A DNA stretch of 64,000 nt, taken from assembly GCA_021793575.1 (NCBI GenBank), contig JAJYSM010000005.1, positions 1 to 64,000 on the forward strand. The letters run 5' to 3'. This document shows positions 8,331 through 17,127 of the stretch, one piece after another. The position numbers and the translations under genes were made by a program. The stretch is from Pseudomonadota bacterium (lineage in GTDB: Bacteria; Pseudomonadota; Gammaproteobacteria; Xanthomonadales; Rhodanobacteraceae). The notes beneath the pieces are model-generated. The model was not told where the DNA came from. It searched no databases and saw only the letters and a program-made list of their open reading frames with translations. Position 1 is the first letter of the stretch, and every line of letters begins with the position of its first letter.

Positions 8331-10505
8331 TCAGTACAGATCGATCGGATCGACATCCAGCGACCAGCGCACCCGGCGCGCTGACGGCAGCGCCGTCAAC
8401 GTCAGCTGCCACGGCCGCAGCATGCCGTGCAGCGCGCTGCGGCTGGCCGCCTCCAACAGCAGCTGACCCCGCTGCTGACCCGCGCGCAGCGGCATCGGCG
8501 CCGGCATCGGCCCGGCAATCTGCAGCGTTGACTGTTCCGGCAGCGCGGCGCGCGCGGCCGCGAGAAAGGCGTCGACGTGCTCGCGCAGCGGTGCGTCGGC
8601 GCGCAGCAGCACCTGATGACTGTACGGCGGCAGCTGGATCTGCCGGCGTTCGGCCAGCAGCTCGCGCGCCGCCGCCGCATAGCCCTGCGCCAGCAGGCTG
8701 CGCAGCAGCGGATGCTGCGGTTGGTGCGTCTGCAGCAGCACGTGGCCGGGCTTGCGCGCGCGGCCGGCGCGGCCGGCAACCTGCACCACCAGCTGCGCGA
8801 GTCGCTCGCCGGCGCGGAAATCCACGCTGTGCAGGCCCTCGTCCACCCCCACGATGGCCACCAGCGTGAGGTTGGGCAGGTCGTGGCCCTTGGCCAGCAT
8901 CTGGGTACCGACCAGGATCGCCGGCTGGTCGTCGTGCAGGCCGGCCAGCAGCTGCTCGAACGCGTCGCGGCGGCGTGTGGTCTCGCGGTCCACGCGCAGC
9001 ACCGGCACCTGCGGAAACCGCGCGACCAGCGCCTCCTCCAGCCGCTCGGTGCCCTGGCCCTGCGGCCTCAGCTCGCCGACGCCGCAGCCGGGGCAGGCGG
9101 CGGGCACGCGCTGCCGATGGTCGCAGTGATGGCACAGCAGCTGGCGCCGGCCGGCGTGCAGGGTCAGCGGACGTTCGCAGCGCGGGCACTGCGCGTGCCA
9201 GCCGCAGCTGCGGCACAGCAGCACCGGCGCGTAGCCGCGGCGGTTGCGGAACACCAGCGCCTGCTCGCCGCGCGCCACGGTGTCGGCCACCGCCGCCAGC
9301 AGCGCCGGCGACAGGCCGTGCTCCAGCCGCTGCGCGCGCATGTCGATGATCTGCACCTGCGGCGGCCGGATCGCGCCGGGGCGTGCGCGCAGATGCAGGG
9401 TGCGATAGCGACCGGCGTCGGCGTTTGCCAGCGACTCCAGCGACGGCGTGCCCGAGCCCAGCAGCACCGGCACGCCCAGCGCGCGGGCGCGCACCAGCGC
9501 CAGGTCGCGCGCGTGATAGCGAAAGCCTTCCTGCTGCTTGTAGGCGCTGTCGTGTTCCTCGTCGACGATGATGATTCCGGCCTGCGGCAGTGGTGTGAAC
9601 ACCGCCGAGCGGGTGCCCAGGATCACCCGCGCGCTGCCGGCACGGGCGCGCAGCCAGGCGCGCGCGCGGTCGCCCTCGGACAGGTTGGAGTGCAGCACCT
9701 CCACGCTCACCCCGAGCCGTTCGCGCAGGCGCCGCACGGTCTGCGGTGCGAGGCCGATTTCCGGCACCAGCAGCAGCGCCTGCCGGCCTTGCGCCAGCAC
9801 CTGCTCGATCAGCGCCAGGTAGACCTCGGTCTTGCCGCTGCCGGTGACGCCGTCGAGCAGAAACGGCTGGTACTGGCCGAGGCTGGCGGCCACCGCGCGC
9901 ACGGCATGCTGCTGTTCATCGCTCAGCTGCGGCGGGGTCGAGGCGGGCAGGGCGAAGTGCTGCGCGGGTCGATCGCTGCGCTCGATCAGGCCGGCGCTGG
10001 CCAGCCGGCGGCCGGCCTCGCGCCAGCCGGGCAGGCGTGCCGTCAGCTCTTGCGCACTCAGCGCACCGTCGACCAGCAGCGCCAGCAACGCCTTGCTGCC
10101 GCCGCGGCGGCTGCCGGCATCGTGGGCGCTGCGGCCGGCCACGCGGAGCGACCAGTATTCCTCGCCGATCGGCGGCAGCGGCGCCGGCGCGCGCAGGGCC
10201 AGCGGCAGTGCGTTCGCGTACGCCTCGCCGGGGGCGCCCAACCAGTAGTCGGCGGCCCACGCCAGCGACTGCATCAGCTCGGCGTCGAGCAGTGGCGCGT
10301 CATCGAGCAGCCGCAGCGCCTGCTTCAGGCGGCCCTCGCCCACGGCTGTCGCGGCCTCGATCGCGGTGACCACGCCGACCAGCCGGTCGCGGCCGAACGG
10401 CACCAGCACGCGGCTGCCGATGCAGGGCGCGCCCGTCGCCGGCGGCCGATAGTCGAACAGGGTCGGCAGGGGAACCGGCAGGGCAACGCGAAGGACGGCG
10501 GGCAT
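8331..10505 (-). CDS. priA: Primosomal protein N' (replication restart helicase)
   Basis: Superfamily 2 DNA helicase that reloads the replisome at stalled forks. The 724-residue protein has an N-terminal DNA-binding region (VLRVALPVPLPTLFDYRPP), Walker A GVTGSGKTEVYLALIEQ, and the DEEH box (DEEHDSAYKQQEG). Eight zinc-binding cysteines follow, in the pairs CRSC, CPRC, CHHC and CPGC. Helicase motifs IV-VI come next (LVGTQMLAKGHD, QVAGRAGRARKPG). ATG 10505 gives the family start; the frame is open upstream to 10670. A cluster of DnaA-box sequences lies about 160 bp upstream. Confidence 0.96.
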   Translation of the reverse strand: MPAVLRVALPVPLPTLFDYRPPATGAPCIGSRVLVPFGRDRLVGVVTAIEAATAVGEGRLKQALRLLDDAPLLDAELMQSLAWAADYWLGAPGEAYANALPLALRAPAPLPPIGEEYWSLRVAGRSAHDAGSRRGGSKALLALLVDGALSAQELTARLPGWREAGRRLASAGLIERSDRPAQHFALPASTPPQLSDEQQHAVRAVAASLGQYQPFLLDGVTGSGKTEVYLALIEQVLAQGRQALLLVPEIGLAPQTVRRLRERLGVSVEVLHSNLSEGDRARAWLRARAGSARVILGTRSAVFTPLPQAGIIIVDEEHDSAYKQQEGFRYHARDLALVRARALGVPVLLGSGTPSLESLANADAGRYRTLHLRARPGAIRPPQVQIIDMRAQRLEHGLSPALLAAVADTVARGEQALVFRNRRGYAPVLLCRSCGWHAQCPRCERPLTLHAGRRQLLCHHCDHRQRVPAACPGCGVGELRPQGQGTERLEEALVARFPQVPVLRVDRETTRRRDAFEQLLAGLHDDQPAILVGTQMLAKGHDLPNLTLVAIVGVDEGLHSVDFRAGERLAQLVVQVAGRAGRARKPGHVLLQTHQPQHPLLRSLLAQGYAAAARELLAERRQIQLPPYSHQVLLRADAPLREHVDAFLAAARAALPEQSTLQIAGPMPAPMPLRAGQQRGQLLLEAASRSALHGMLRPWQLTLTALPSARRVRWSLDVDPIDLY

Positions 10506-10945
10506 GGCTACCTCGTGGTCGCCCAGTGTAACCGCGCCGTCCGATACTCCATGCGCGGACGGACTTGTCGTGGCGCGCCGTGCGTTGGCCAGCTTGCGTG
10601 CACTTGCTGCCCGCCAATCGAGAAGTCGGTGCCAAGTGTCTCTGCCGGGGAGGTTTTTCAGCTTATCCACAAGCGCTGTGGATAAGTCTGTGGATGCATC
10701 GTGGAGGGGCGCCCGCCAAGCCCGCCGTAGCGCCTTTCACGACACCCTGACCACGTTTTGGCCAGGTAAAAGTATGCTTAAAAATCAGTATCTTGAAAAA
10801 TGCTGACAGCTCGGGTTCACACAATCGACAACGCGCGTCCAGCGTCTTGACAGGCTGATGACGCTGTGCAAAACCCGCCGCAGCGGCCTTGCCATGGGCG
10901 TCCTGCGCGCCCCGCGTGGCGGGTGCTGGCGCGGCGGGCTGCGAT
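10506..10945. other. 440-bp intergenic region upstream of priA
   Basis: I see no convincing gene here. The region holds the DnaA-box cluster at 10663-10697 and, downstream of it, a locally AT-rich patch at about 10751-10803 that stands out from the surrounding GC-rich sequence. It is the promoter region for priA on the minus strand and lies beyond the stop of the small zinc-ribbon gene. Confidence 0.6.
10663..10697. promoter_or_regulatory. Cluster of DnaA-box sequences (two perfect, inverted, plus one weak)
   Basis: TTATCCACA at 10663-10671 is a perfect consensus DnaA box. Its exact inverse TGTGGATAA is at 10677-10685, separated by five bases, and a weaker box TGTGGATGC (two differences) is at 10689-10697. 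The pair forms an almost perfect palindrome. An AT-rich patch lies about 55-105 bp to the right. The location suggests DnaA control of priA or DnaA titration. A minor or secondary origin is less likely, because dnaA, dnaN, rpmH or gidA genes are not nearby. Confidence 0.6.
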
Positions 10946-11140
10946 TCACTGCGCCAGGCCAAACAGGCCGGCGTTCGCCAGCGCCATCCCCAGCAGGAGG
11001 ACCAGCCGACCCGCAGGTACTTCAGCACGGTCATCGGCCAGCCCTGCCGGTAGCCCCGCTTCTGCATGACAAAACTCGCCCTGCATCGGCTCACCGCAGT
11101 TCGCGCAGTGCAGTCCCTCCTGGCTGGCCAGCTGCTTCAT
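10946..11140 (-). CDS. Zinc-ribbon-like microprotein with one membrane segment
   Basis: A 64-residue protein preceded by a strong Shine-Dalgarno (GGAGGGG seven bases before ATG 11140), which is the main evidence that it is real. It begins MKQLASQEGLHCANCGEPMQ and contains CANCG followed by FCHA, a half zinc-ribbon like the start of larger CxxC membrane proteins. It ends with a hydrophobic stretch LVLLLGMALANAGLFGLA. It may be an intact small membrane protein or the shortened relic of a longer zinc-ribbon membrane protein that lost its frame. The function is unknown. Confidence 0.55.
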   Translation of the reverse strand: MKQLASQEGLHCANCGEPMQGEFCHAEAGLPAGLADDRAEVPAGRLVLLLGMALANAGLFGLAQ

Positions 11141-11240
11141 CGCGGTTCCCCTCCGGTGCAGCGTGCGATCTGCGTACAGGGCGCGTGCGGGACGGGCGTG
11201 ACGAATGGCTCGGGTAGAATGAGCGGCCCTGGAGTGTGCC

Positions 11241-12638
11241 GTGTCGATCATCCAACCCTTCCGTCCCGAGCGCGCCCGCCTGGTGCACGAGATGCGCGCC
11301 ACCGTGCGCCTCGCGCTGCCGCTGGTGCTGGCCCAGCTCGCCGCGATCGGCAGCAATGTGATCGACGCGGTGCTCGCCGGACACGTCAGCGCGCACGTGC
11401 TTGGCGCGGTGGCGGTGGGCGCCAGCATCTGGTCGCTGGCGATCGTCAGCGGCATCGGCATGATGATGGCGGTGCCGCCCTCGGTGGCGCAGCTCGACGG
11501 CGCCGGGCGCCGGCTGGAAGTCGGTGCGGTGTTCCGCCAGGCGCTGTGGCTGGCGTTGGGCATGGGCGTGCTGCTGTGGTTCGCGGTTCGCCACGCGGCA
11601 CCGCTGATCGATCTGATCGGGGTGGCGCCGAGCCTGCGCCATGACGTGCAGGCTTTTCTGCTGGCGATCAGCTGGGGCGCGCCGGCGCTGACCTGCTACT
11701 TCGCGCTGCGCGGCCTGTCCGAAGGGCTGTCGCTGACGCGGCCGTCGATGTTCTTCAGCCTCGGTGGCCTGTTGCTGCTGGTGCCGCTGGGCTACGTGCT
11801 GATGTTCGGCAAGCTGGGCATCCCGCCGCAGGGGGCGCACGGCTGCGGCGTGGCTACCGCGATCGTGCTGTGGCTGGAGATGCTGGCCTTTGGCATCTAT
11901 GTCACGCGGCATCCGAACTATCGCGGGCTGGGCCTGTTCGATCATTTCGAGTGGCCGCGCCTGCGGCGCATCGGGGCGCTGGTGCACATCGGCCTGCCGA
12001 TGGCGGTCACGCTGCTGGCCGAGGCCGGGTTGTTCGTGGCGACGGCCTTGATCATCAGCACGCTGGGCGAGGAGGTGATCGCCAGCCATCAGGTGGCGAT
12101 CAACATCGCCTCGCTGTTCTTCATGATCCCGCTGGGGCTGGCGATGGCGATCACCGTGCGCGTCGGCAACGCGGTGGGCCGCGGCGACGAGCGCGGCGTG
12201 CGCTATGCGGGCTTTTGCGGGATCGGCCTGACGCTGGTCACGCAGCTGTTCTCGGCCGGCCTGATGCTGGGTCTGCCGCATTTCATCGCCACGCTGTACA
12301 CGCACGATCCCAAGGTGATTGCGCTGGCGTCGCAGCTGATCGTGCTGGCCGGCCTGTTCCAGTTTTCCGACGGTATCCAGGTAGCCTCCAACGGCGCGCT
12401 GCGCGGACTCAAGGACACCCGCGTGCCGATGGCGATCACGCTGTTCGCGTACTGGGTGATCGGCATGCCGGTGGGCTGGTGGTTGGCGTTCCATCGCGGC
12501 ATGGGCGCGCGCGGCATGTGGATGGGGCTGATCGCCGGTCTCAGCGTGGCGGCGGTGATGCTGTTCGTGCGCTTCTGGCGCAGCGCGTGGAAGCAGCGCT
12601 GGCGCCCGCAGACGGCCGGCATGACCGCGCCGGCCTGA
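11241..12638 (+). CDS. MATE family multidrug efflux transporter
   Basis: A 465-residue inner-membrane antiporter of the multidrug and toxic compound extrusion family (NorM-like). About 12 hydrophobic segments are arranged as two similar halves: LALPLVLAQLAAIGSNVID in the first and HIGLPMAVTLLAEAG in the second. Conserved features include VLAGHVSAHVLGAVAVG and VASNGALRGLKDTRVPM. It starts with GTG 11241 after a GGAG. The cation used and the drugs exported cannot be read from the sequence. sppA follows 37 bp later. Confidence 0.92.
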   Translation: MSIIQPFRPERARLVHEMRATVRLALPLVLAQLAAIGSNVIDAVLAGHVSAHVLGAVAVGASIWSLAIVSGIGMMMAVPPSVAQLDGAGRRLEVGAVFRQALWLALGMGVLLWFAVRHAAPLIDLIGVAPSLRHDVQAFLLAISWGAPALTCYFALRGLSEGLSLTRPSMFFSLGGLLLLVPLGYVLMFGKLGIPPQGAHGCGVATAIVLWLEMLAFGIYVTRHPNYRGLGLFDHFEWPRLRRIGALVHIGLPMAVTLLAEAGLFVATALIISTLGEEVIASHQVAINIASLFFMIPLGLAMAITVRVGNAVGRGDERGVRYAGFCGIGLTLVTQLFSAGLMLGLPHFIATLYTHDPKVIALASQLIVLAGLFQFSDGIQVASNGALRGLKDTRVPMAITLFAYWVIGMPVGWWLAFHRGMGARGMWMGLIAGLSVAAVMLFVRFWRSAWKQRWRPQTAGMTAPA

Positions 12639-12675
12639 CCGGTTACGCTTGCGCCACGCCCCAGGAAGGTCCCGC

Positions 12676-14565
12676 ATGACGCCACCGCTGCCACCCCGTT
12701 CCCTGCCGCCGCGCCCGCGCGGTTTCGGCAGCTTCCTGCGCACGCTCGGGCGCGGCATCAATATCACCCGGCTGGTGATCATCAATCTGGTGTTTTTCAG
12801 CCTGCTGTTTCTGCTGCTGCTGGTGATCGTCGGCAGCATCGCCGGCCGCCGGATGGCGCGCGCGCTGCAGGACAACAGCGTGCTGGTGCTCAAGCCGGAG
12901 GGCCAGCTGGTCGAGCAGTACAGCATCGATCCGCTGCAGCGCGCGATGGCCGGGCTGTCCGGCAATCAGCCGAAGCAGGTGCAGCTGCGCGATCTGGTCG
13001 GCGCGATCGACGCGGCGGCGAAGGACAAGCGCATCTCGCGCATCCTGCTGCTGCCGGGCGACCTGCAGGGCGGCGGCTTTGCCGCGCTGCGCGAGGTGGG
13101 CGCGGCGCTGGATCGCTTCCGCGCCGCGGGCAAGCCGGTGATCGCGTGGGCGGTCAACCTGGATCAGGGCCAGTACTACCTGGCGGCGCATGCCGATCGC
13201 GTGCTGGTCGATCCGCAGGGCGGCGTGATGCTCACCGGGCTGGCCAACTACCGGCTGTTCTACAAGGACCTGCTGGACAAGCTTGGCGTCGACGTGCACC
13301 TGTTCCGCGTGGGCCAGTTCAAGAGCGCGGCCGAGCCGTACATTCTTGACCACGCCTCGGCGGCCTCCAAGCAGGCCGACAGCTACTGGATGGATGGCTT
13401 GTGGGGCAGCTATCTGGGCGAGGTGGCCGCGCTGCGCAAGCTCGATCCCGCCGTGCTGCGCGCCGACATCGACGATCTGCCGCAAACCATCGCCAGCACC
13501 CAGGGCGACCTGGCACAGCTGGCGCTGAACGAGCATCTGGTCGACGGCCTGGCCACCCGCGCCCAGCTGATCGCGATGCTGCGCAAGGAGGGCGTGCCGG
13601 CCGACCCGAAGGGTCACGGTATTCGCGAGGTGGGTCTGGCCGGCTATGTCGCCCGGATGCCGCGCGAGGGCAACCTGTTCGCGCCCGGCGTGGCGGTGGT
13701 GGTGGCCGAGGGCGAGATCACCGGGGGCAAGCAGTCGCCCGGCTCGATCGGCGGCGAGTCCACCGCCGCGCTGATCCGCGCCGCGCGCGAGGACAGCAAG
13801 ACCAAGGCGCTGGTGCTGCGGGTCAATTCCCCCGGCGGCGAGGTGTTTGCCGCCGAGCAGATCCGCCGCGAAGTGCAGCTGACCCGCAAAGCCGGCATTC
13901 CGGTGGTGGTGTCGATGGGCAACGTGGCCGCCAGCGGCGGCTACTGGATCTCGATGGATGCCAACCGCATCGTCGCCGAACCGAACACCATCACCGGCTC
14001 GATCGGCATCTTCGGCATGTACTACTCGGTGCCCAACACCCTGGCCAAGCTCGGCATCCAGAGCGACGGCGTGGGCACCGGGCCAATGGCGGGCGCGTTC
14101 GACATCACCCGCCCGCTCGACCCCAAGGTCGGCGCGGTGATCCAGGCGATCATCGACAAGGGCTACCGCGACTTCGTCGGCCAGGTGGCGAAGGCGCGCG
14201 GCAAGAGCTATGCCGACATCGACGCCATCGCGCAGGGCCGCGTGTGGACCGGCCAGCAGGCGCTGGATCGCGGCCTGGTCGATCAGCTTGGCGGCATGAA
14301 TGTGGCGATCGCCGATGCCGCCCGCCTGGCCAAACTGGGCAAGGGCTATCCGGTGCGCTACGTGCAGGCGCCGATGGGCGGCTTCGAGCGCTTCCTGCTC
14401 GGATTGAACCAGAGCGCCAGCGTGCATCTGCTGCAGTCCTGGGGCATTCGCCTGCCCGGCTGGTTCGCCCAGCTGCCCGCACTGGCGCCCGAGCTGCAGC
14501 TGCTGCGCAACGCGCGGGCCGGCACGCCCAACATCTATGCCGACTGCCTGTGCAGTCCACGCTGA
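12676..14565 (+). CDS. sppA: Signal peptide peptidase SppA, 67K type
   Basis: Membrane-bound serine protease that degrades cleaved signal peptides in the periplasm. The 629-residue length matches the two-domain E. coli-type enzyme. One N-terminal membrane segment (about residues 33-55) anchors it. The catalytic lysine is in GQFKSAAEPY (K216) in the first half and the nucleophile serine in VAASGGYW (S420) in the second, the split arrangement of this family. The upstream in-frame extension to 12649 was rejected in favour of ATG 12676 after AGGAAGG. A REP-like hairpin starts 15 bp after the stop. Confidence 0.95.
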   Translation: MTPPLPPRSLPPRPRGFGSFLRTLGRGINITRLVIINLVFFSLLFLLLLVIVGSIAGRRMARALQDNSVLVLKPEGQLVEQYSIDPLQRAMAGLSGNQPKQVQLRDLVGAIDAAAKDKRISRILLLPGDLQGGGFAALREVGAALDRFRAAGKPVIAWAVNLDQGQYYLAAHADRVLVDPQGGVMLTGLANYRLFYKDLLDKLGVDVHLFRVGQFKSAAEPYILDHASAASKQADSYWMDGLWGSYLGEVAALRKLDPAVLRADIDDLPQTIASTQGDLAQLALNEHLVDGLATRAQLIAMLRKEGVPADPKGHGIREVGLAGYVARMPREGNLFAPGVAVVVAEGEITGGKQSPGSIGGESTAALIRAAREDSKTKALVLRVNSPGGEVFAAEQIRREVQLTRKAGIPVVVSMGNVAASGGYWISMDANRIVAEPNTITGSIGIFGMYYSVPNTLAKLGIQSDGVGTGPMAGAFDITRPLDPKVGAVIQAIIDKGYRDFVGQVAKARGKSYADIDAIAQGRVWTGQQALDRGLVDQLGGMNVAIADAARLAKLGKGYPVRYVQAPMGGFERFLLGLNQSASVHLLQSWGIRLPGWFAQLPALAPELQLLRNARAGTPNIYADCLCSPR

Positions 14566-14579
14566 TGCGGTGTGCGCCG

Positions 14580-14686
14580 GTGGGAGCGACTTCAGTCGCG
14601 ATGCCTCTGCTTTGATGCGCATCAGAACAAGCGCATCGCGACTGAAGTCGCTCCCACACAAAAAAGCCTTTGCGCACAGGGCGCGC
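14580..14686. repeat. REP-like inverted repeat, copy 1 (loop type A)
   Basis: A 25-base arm beginning GTGGGAGCGACTTCAGTCG (14580-14604) is repeated as its exact inverse at 14633-14657, enclosing a 28-base loop. It is one of five copies in the window. A degenerate outer right arm (GCGCACAGGG type) follows at about 14666-14686 and runs up to the lipoprotein stop codon. It sits between two converging genes and may also end transcription. Confidence 0.9.
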
Positions 14687-14887
14687 CTACTGCTGCGCCT
14701 CGATCTGCTTGCGCTGCTCGGCGGCCTGCTTGTCGACCACCTTTTGCACGTCCCGGGCGCGCTGTTCGTCCGCCCGCATGCCATCGAACGGGGTGCTGAC
14801 CGCAGCCGGTTTCGCCTCGGGCGGCGGCGGCTTGCCGGAGCAGGCGCCAAGGGCAAGTGCGCAGAGCAGCAGCGGCAGCGGTTTCAT
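14687..14887 (-). CDS. Small lipoprotein
   Basis: A 66-residue lipoprotein with a lipobox: MKPLPLLLCALALGACSG, cleavage before Cys17. The mature part is proline-rich at first and then a charged helix (ARDVQKVVDKQAAEQRKQ). ATG 14887 puts the signal peptide at the N-terminus; the in-frame extension upstream is not signal-like. It converges with sppA. I do not recognise a family. The likely location is the envelope. Confidence 0.7.
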   Translation of the reverse strand: MKPLPLLLCALALGACSGKPPPPEAKPAAVSTPFDGMRADEQRARDVQKVVDKQAAEQRKQIEAQQ

Positions 14888-15012
14888 GGGTGTTCCCACG
14901 TGGTGGTGGCAGCGGCGAGTCTCCCGCGCTGCGCCGTCGCCGGCAAGCGCCGGCTTCGACGGCCGGGTCATCCGCGCTATGCGGGACGCAGGCGACGTTT
15001 TAAGCTGCCCGC

Positions 15013-15795
15013 ATGAACAGCCGCATCGACGCCTGGCAGCTGCGAGGCCACACCGCCCTGATCACCGGTGCCAGCAAGGGCATCGGTTACGCCGTGGCGC
15101 GTGAGCTGGCCGGCCTCGGCGCTGACCTGCTGCTGGTGGCGCGCGACGAGGATCATCTCGAACAGGTGCGGGTGGAGCTGGGCGATGACTTCGCCGGTAT
15201 CGAGGTGCTGGCCTTCGGCGCCGACCTGACCGAGGCGGAGGAGCGTCTGGCGGTGTTCGACTGGATCGCCGATCTTGGTGCGCCGGTATCGCTGCTGGTC
15301 AACAACGCCGGCGGCAATCAGCCGAAAGCCACGCTGGACTACCGCGAGGACGAGTATCGGGCGGTGTTCGAGCAGAATCTCTTTGCGGCCTTTGAAATGT
15401 GCCGGCTGGCGCATCCGCACTTGGTGCAGCACGCGCATGCGGCCATCGTCAATGTCGGTTCGGTGTCCGGCTTTACCCACGTGCGCACCGGTTCGCCGTA
15501 TGGCATGAGCAAGGCCGCGCTGCACCAGCTCACGCGCAACCTGGCGGCGGAGTGGGCGGTGGACGGCATCCGCGTCAACGCGGTGGCGCCCTGGTACATC
15601 CGCACCCAGCGCTCGGAGCCGGCGCTGGCCGACGCCGACTATCTGGACGAAGTGCTCGACCGCACGCCGCTGCGGCGCATCGGCGAGCCGGAGGAGGTGG
15701 CCGCCGCGATCGCGTTCCTGTGCCTGCCCGCGGCCAGCTACATCACCGGCCAGGTGCTGGCGGTGGACGGCGGATTCCTCCATTACGGCTTCTGA
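15013..15795 (+). CDS. SDR family oxidoreductase
   Basis: A 260-residue short-chain dehydrogenase/reductase of the classical type, in pattern close to tropinone-reductase-like and glucose-dehydrogenase-like members. The nucleotide-binding TGASKGIG is at residues 19-26, NNAG at 97-100, and the catalytic set is Ser150/Ser152, Tyr163 and Lys167 (SPYGMSKAAL). The C-terminal ITGQVLAVDGG is also typical. The cofactor is probably NADP(H), inferred from the arginine after the second strand (VARDED). The substrate is unknown. It converges with the degV gene. Confidence 0.9.
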   Translation: MNSRIDAWQLRGHTALITGASKGIGYAVARELAGLGADLLLVARDEDHLEQVRVELGDDFAGIEVLAFGADLTEAEERLAVFDWIADLGAPVSLLVNNAGGNQPKATLDYREDEYRAVFEQNLFAAFEMCRLAHPHLVQHAHAAIVNVGSVSGFTHVRTGSPYGMSKAALHQLTRNLAAEWAVDGIRVNAVAPWYIRTQRSEPALADADYLDEVLDRTPLRRIGEPEEVAAAIAFLCLPAASYITGQVLAVDGGFLHYGF

Positions 15796-15854
15796 GCGGC
15801 GGCGGCGTTACCGGCCGGGCCGGGCTGGTCGCTTCCGGCTGGCACAACCACCGC

Positions 15855-16802
15855 TCAGAAATCGATCGCGTGCTCCTCGGCGGCGAAGCCGAGCACCACC
15901 GCACCCTCGCCCACGTTGACCATGCCGGTGATGCTCATCGGTGCCTCCATCAACTCCACCCCGCACTCCTCGCAGGCTGTGCGCAGGGCGGCGTAACCGG
16001 GCAGGTTCGGCAGCACGGCCAGATCACCGCCGTAGCTGACGCACACCATCGGCACCAGCAGGCCGGCACGCACCCGCTGCACGGCATACTTGAACAGTGT
16101 TTCGGCGCCGTGTTCGAAGCCACGCACCTTGCCGACCGGGCCGGTTTCACCCTGATAACAGCGCAGCAACGGTTTGATATCGAGTGCCGAACCGAGCATG
16201 GCGCTGAACAGGCTCACGCTGCGGTCATTCCTCTTTTTCATGGCTCGTGCGCGCAGGTAGAACAGGTCGCGCGGCAGCATGTAGCCATAGCTGTTGTTGG
16301 CGATGTAGTTGAGTCGCTCGCGGAACGCTGCCGGCGGCTCATGGGCCTGAATCATCCGGTTCGCCTCGTAGATGGCCGGCGCCGCGCCGGCAAATACATT
16401 GCGGGTGTCGACCACCCTCATCATGAACGGGCCGGGGACCCCCGCCTTCTCGCGCACCTGGCGGTAGCTCTTGAGGATGCCGAAGCTGGCGCGATTCACA
16501 TGTTCGTTGATCGTGCTGCGGGTGGCGGTGATGGTCAGGCAGAACACGCAGTCCTGCTCCAGCACCAGCTTTTCCAGGAACAGCTTCTCGACATCCTCTG
16601 CCGGGCAGGGCTCGGTCTCGGCCGAGTGGCTGCGGTTGCCCAGCCTGCGTTCAATGAAACGTTGAGTGTCTGCCGGCTCGCGGCTATCCATGAACACTTC
16701 CCCGTCCACCCGCACGGTGATCGGCATCACGACGATGTTGTTTTGCTGCAGGAACGCCTGCGACACATCGCAGGCTGCATCGATAGCCAGGCCCATCCGC
16801 AT
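15855..16802 (-). CDS. DegV family fatty-acid-binding protein
   Basis: A 315-residue member of the DegV family, whose characterised members bind long-chain fatty acids and hand them to fatty acid kinase. The N-terminal strand GLAIDAACDV, then VMPITVRVDGEVFMDS and a C-terminal STGxxNVGEGA-like SITGMVNVGEGAVVLGF are recognisable. It is longer than the usual 280 residues because of inserts in the first domain. ATG 16802 follows a GGGGG and was preferred to the longer frame starting at 16871. There is no fakA-like kinase nearby. Confidence 0.85.
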   Translation of the reverse strand: MRMGLAIDAACDVSQAFLQQNNIVVMPITVRVDGEVFMDSREPADTQRFIERRLGNRSHSAETEPCPAEDVEKLFLEKLVLEQDCVFCLTITATRSTINEHVNRASFGILKSYRQVREKAGVPGPFMMRVVDTRNVFAGAAPAIYEANRMIQAHEPPAAFRERLNYIANNSYGYMLPRDLFYLRARAMKKRNDRSVSLFSAMLGSALDIKPLLRCYQGETGPVGKVRGFEHGAETLFKYAVQRVRAGLLVPMVCVSYGGDLAVLPNLPGYAALRTACEECGVELMEAPMSITGMVNVGEGAVVLGFAAEEHAIDF

Positions 16803-17077
16803 TGCGTATCCCCCACCGTGAACGGTGAGCGAAACATAGCACGCACACCGTGGGTGGCGGCGTTCATTCAAGCGTGCGCGACGGTCATGACCGGCCGGGT
16901 TGCGCGGGGCGTGGCCGTGTCGCCGGTTGCATCCCGTGTGCGGCAGGCCGGTACGCCCCTCTCAGCTGCAGGGCTGCTCGCACGCAAGCCGGCGTCAAGG
17001 CCCTTCCTGGCCATGCAACAGGCGCCGAAAACACGTGAATTCATGGCGTTGCCAAGCTTCATGTTGTAAACAATTCG

Positions 17078-17106
17078 TTGACTTCATGCAAAGGAAGCGT
17101 GATAAA
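17078..17106 (+). promoter_or_regulatory. Candidate sigma-70 promoter for the TonB receptor
   Basis: TTGACT at 17078-17083 is followed, after 17 bases, by GATAAA at 17101-17106. The -35 matches five of six consensus positions, the -10 four of six. The spacing is ideal. It would give a long leader of roughly 250 bases. Confidence 0.4.
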
Positions 17107-17115
17107 GACTGACCA

Positions 17116-17127
17116 TCACACGTGTGA
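17116..17127. promoter_or_regulatory. Palindromic operator candidate TCACACGTGTGA
   Basis: A perfect 12-base palindrome lies about 10 bases after the candidate -10 box, over the expected transcription start. That placement would suit a repressor. It is made of the same half-site as a CRP/Clp site but in the opposite order (TCACA then TGTGA), so it is probably not a normal CRP site. Confidence 0.35.

Noticed and set aside
8577-10685. 702-codon plus-strand ORF across priA
   Set aside because: Antisense shadow of priA with low-complexity Gln/Arg/Ala composition.
10663-10803. Chromosomal replication origin
   Set aside because: Only two perfect DnaA boxes and one weak one, and none of the usual neighbours (dnaA, dnaN, rpmH, gidA/mnmG). 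Kept only as a DnaA-box finding.
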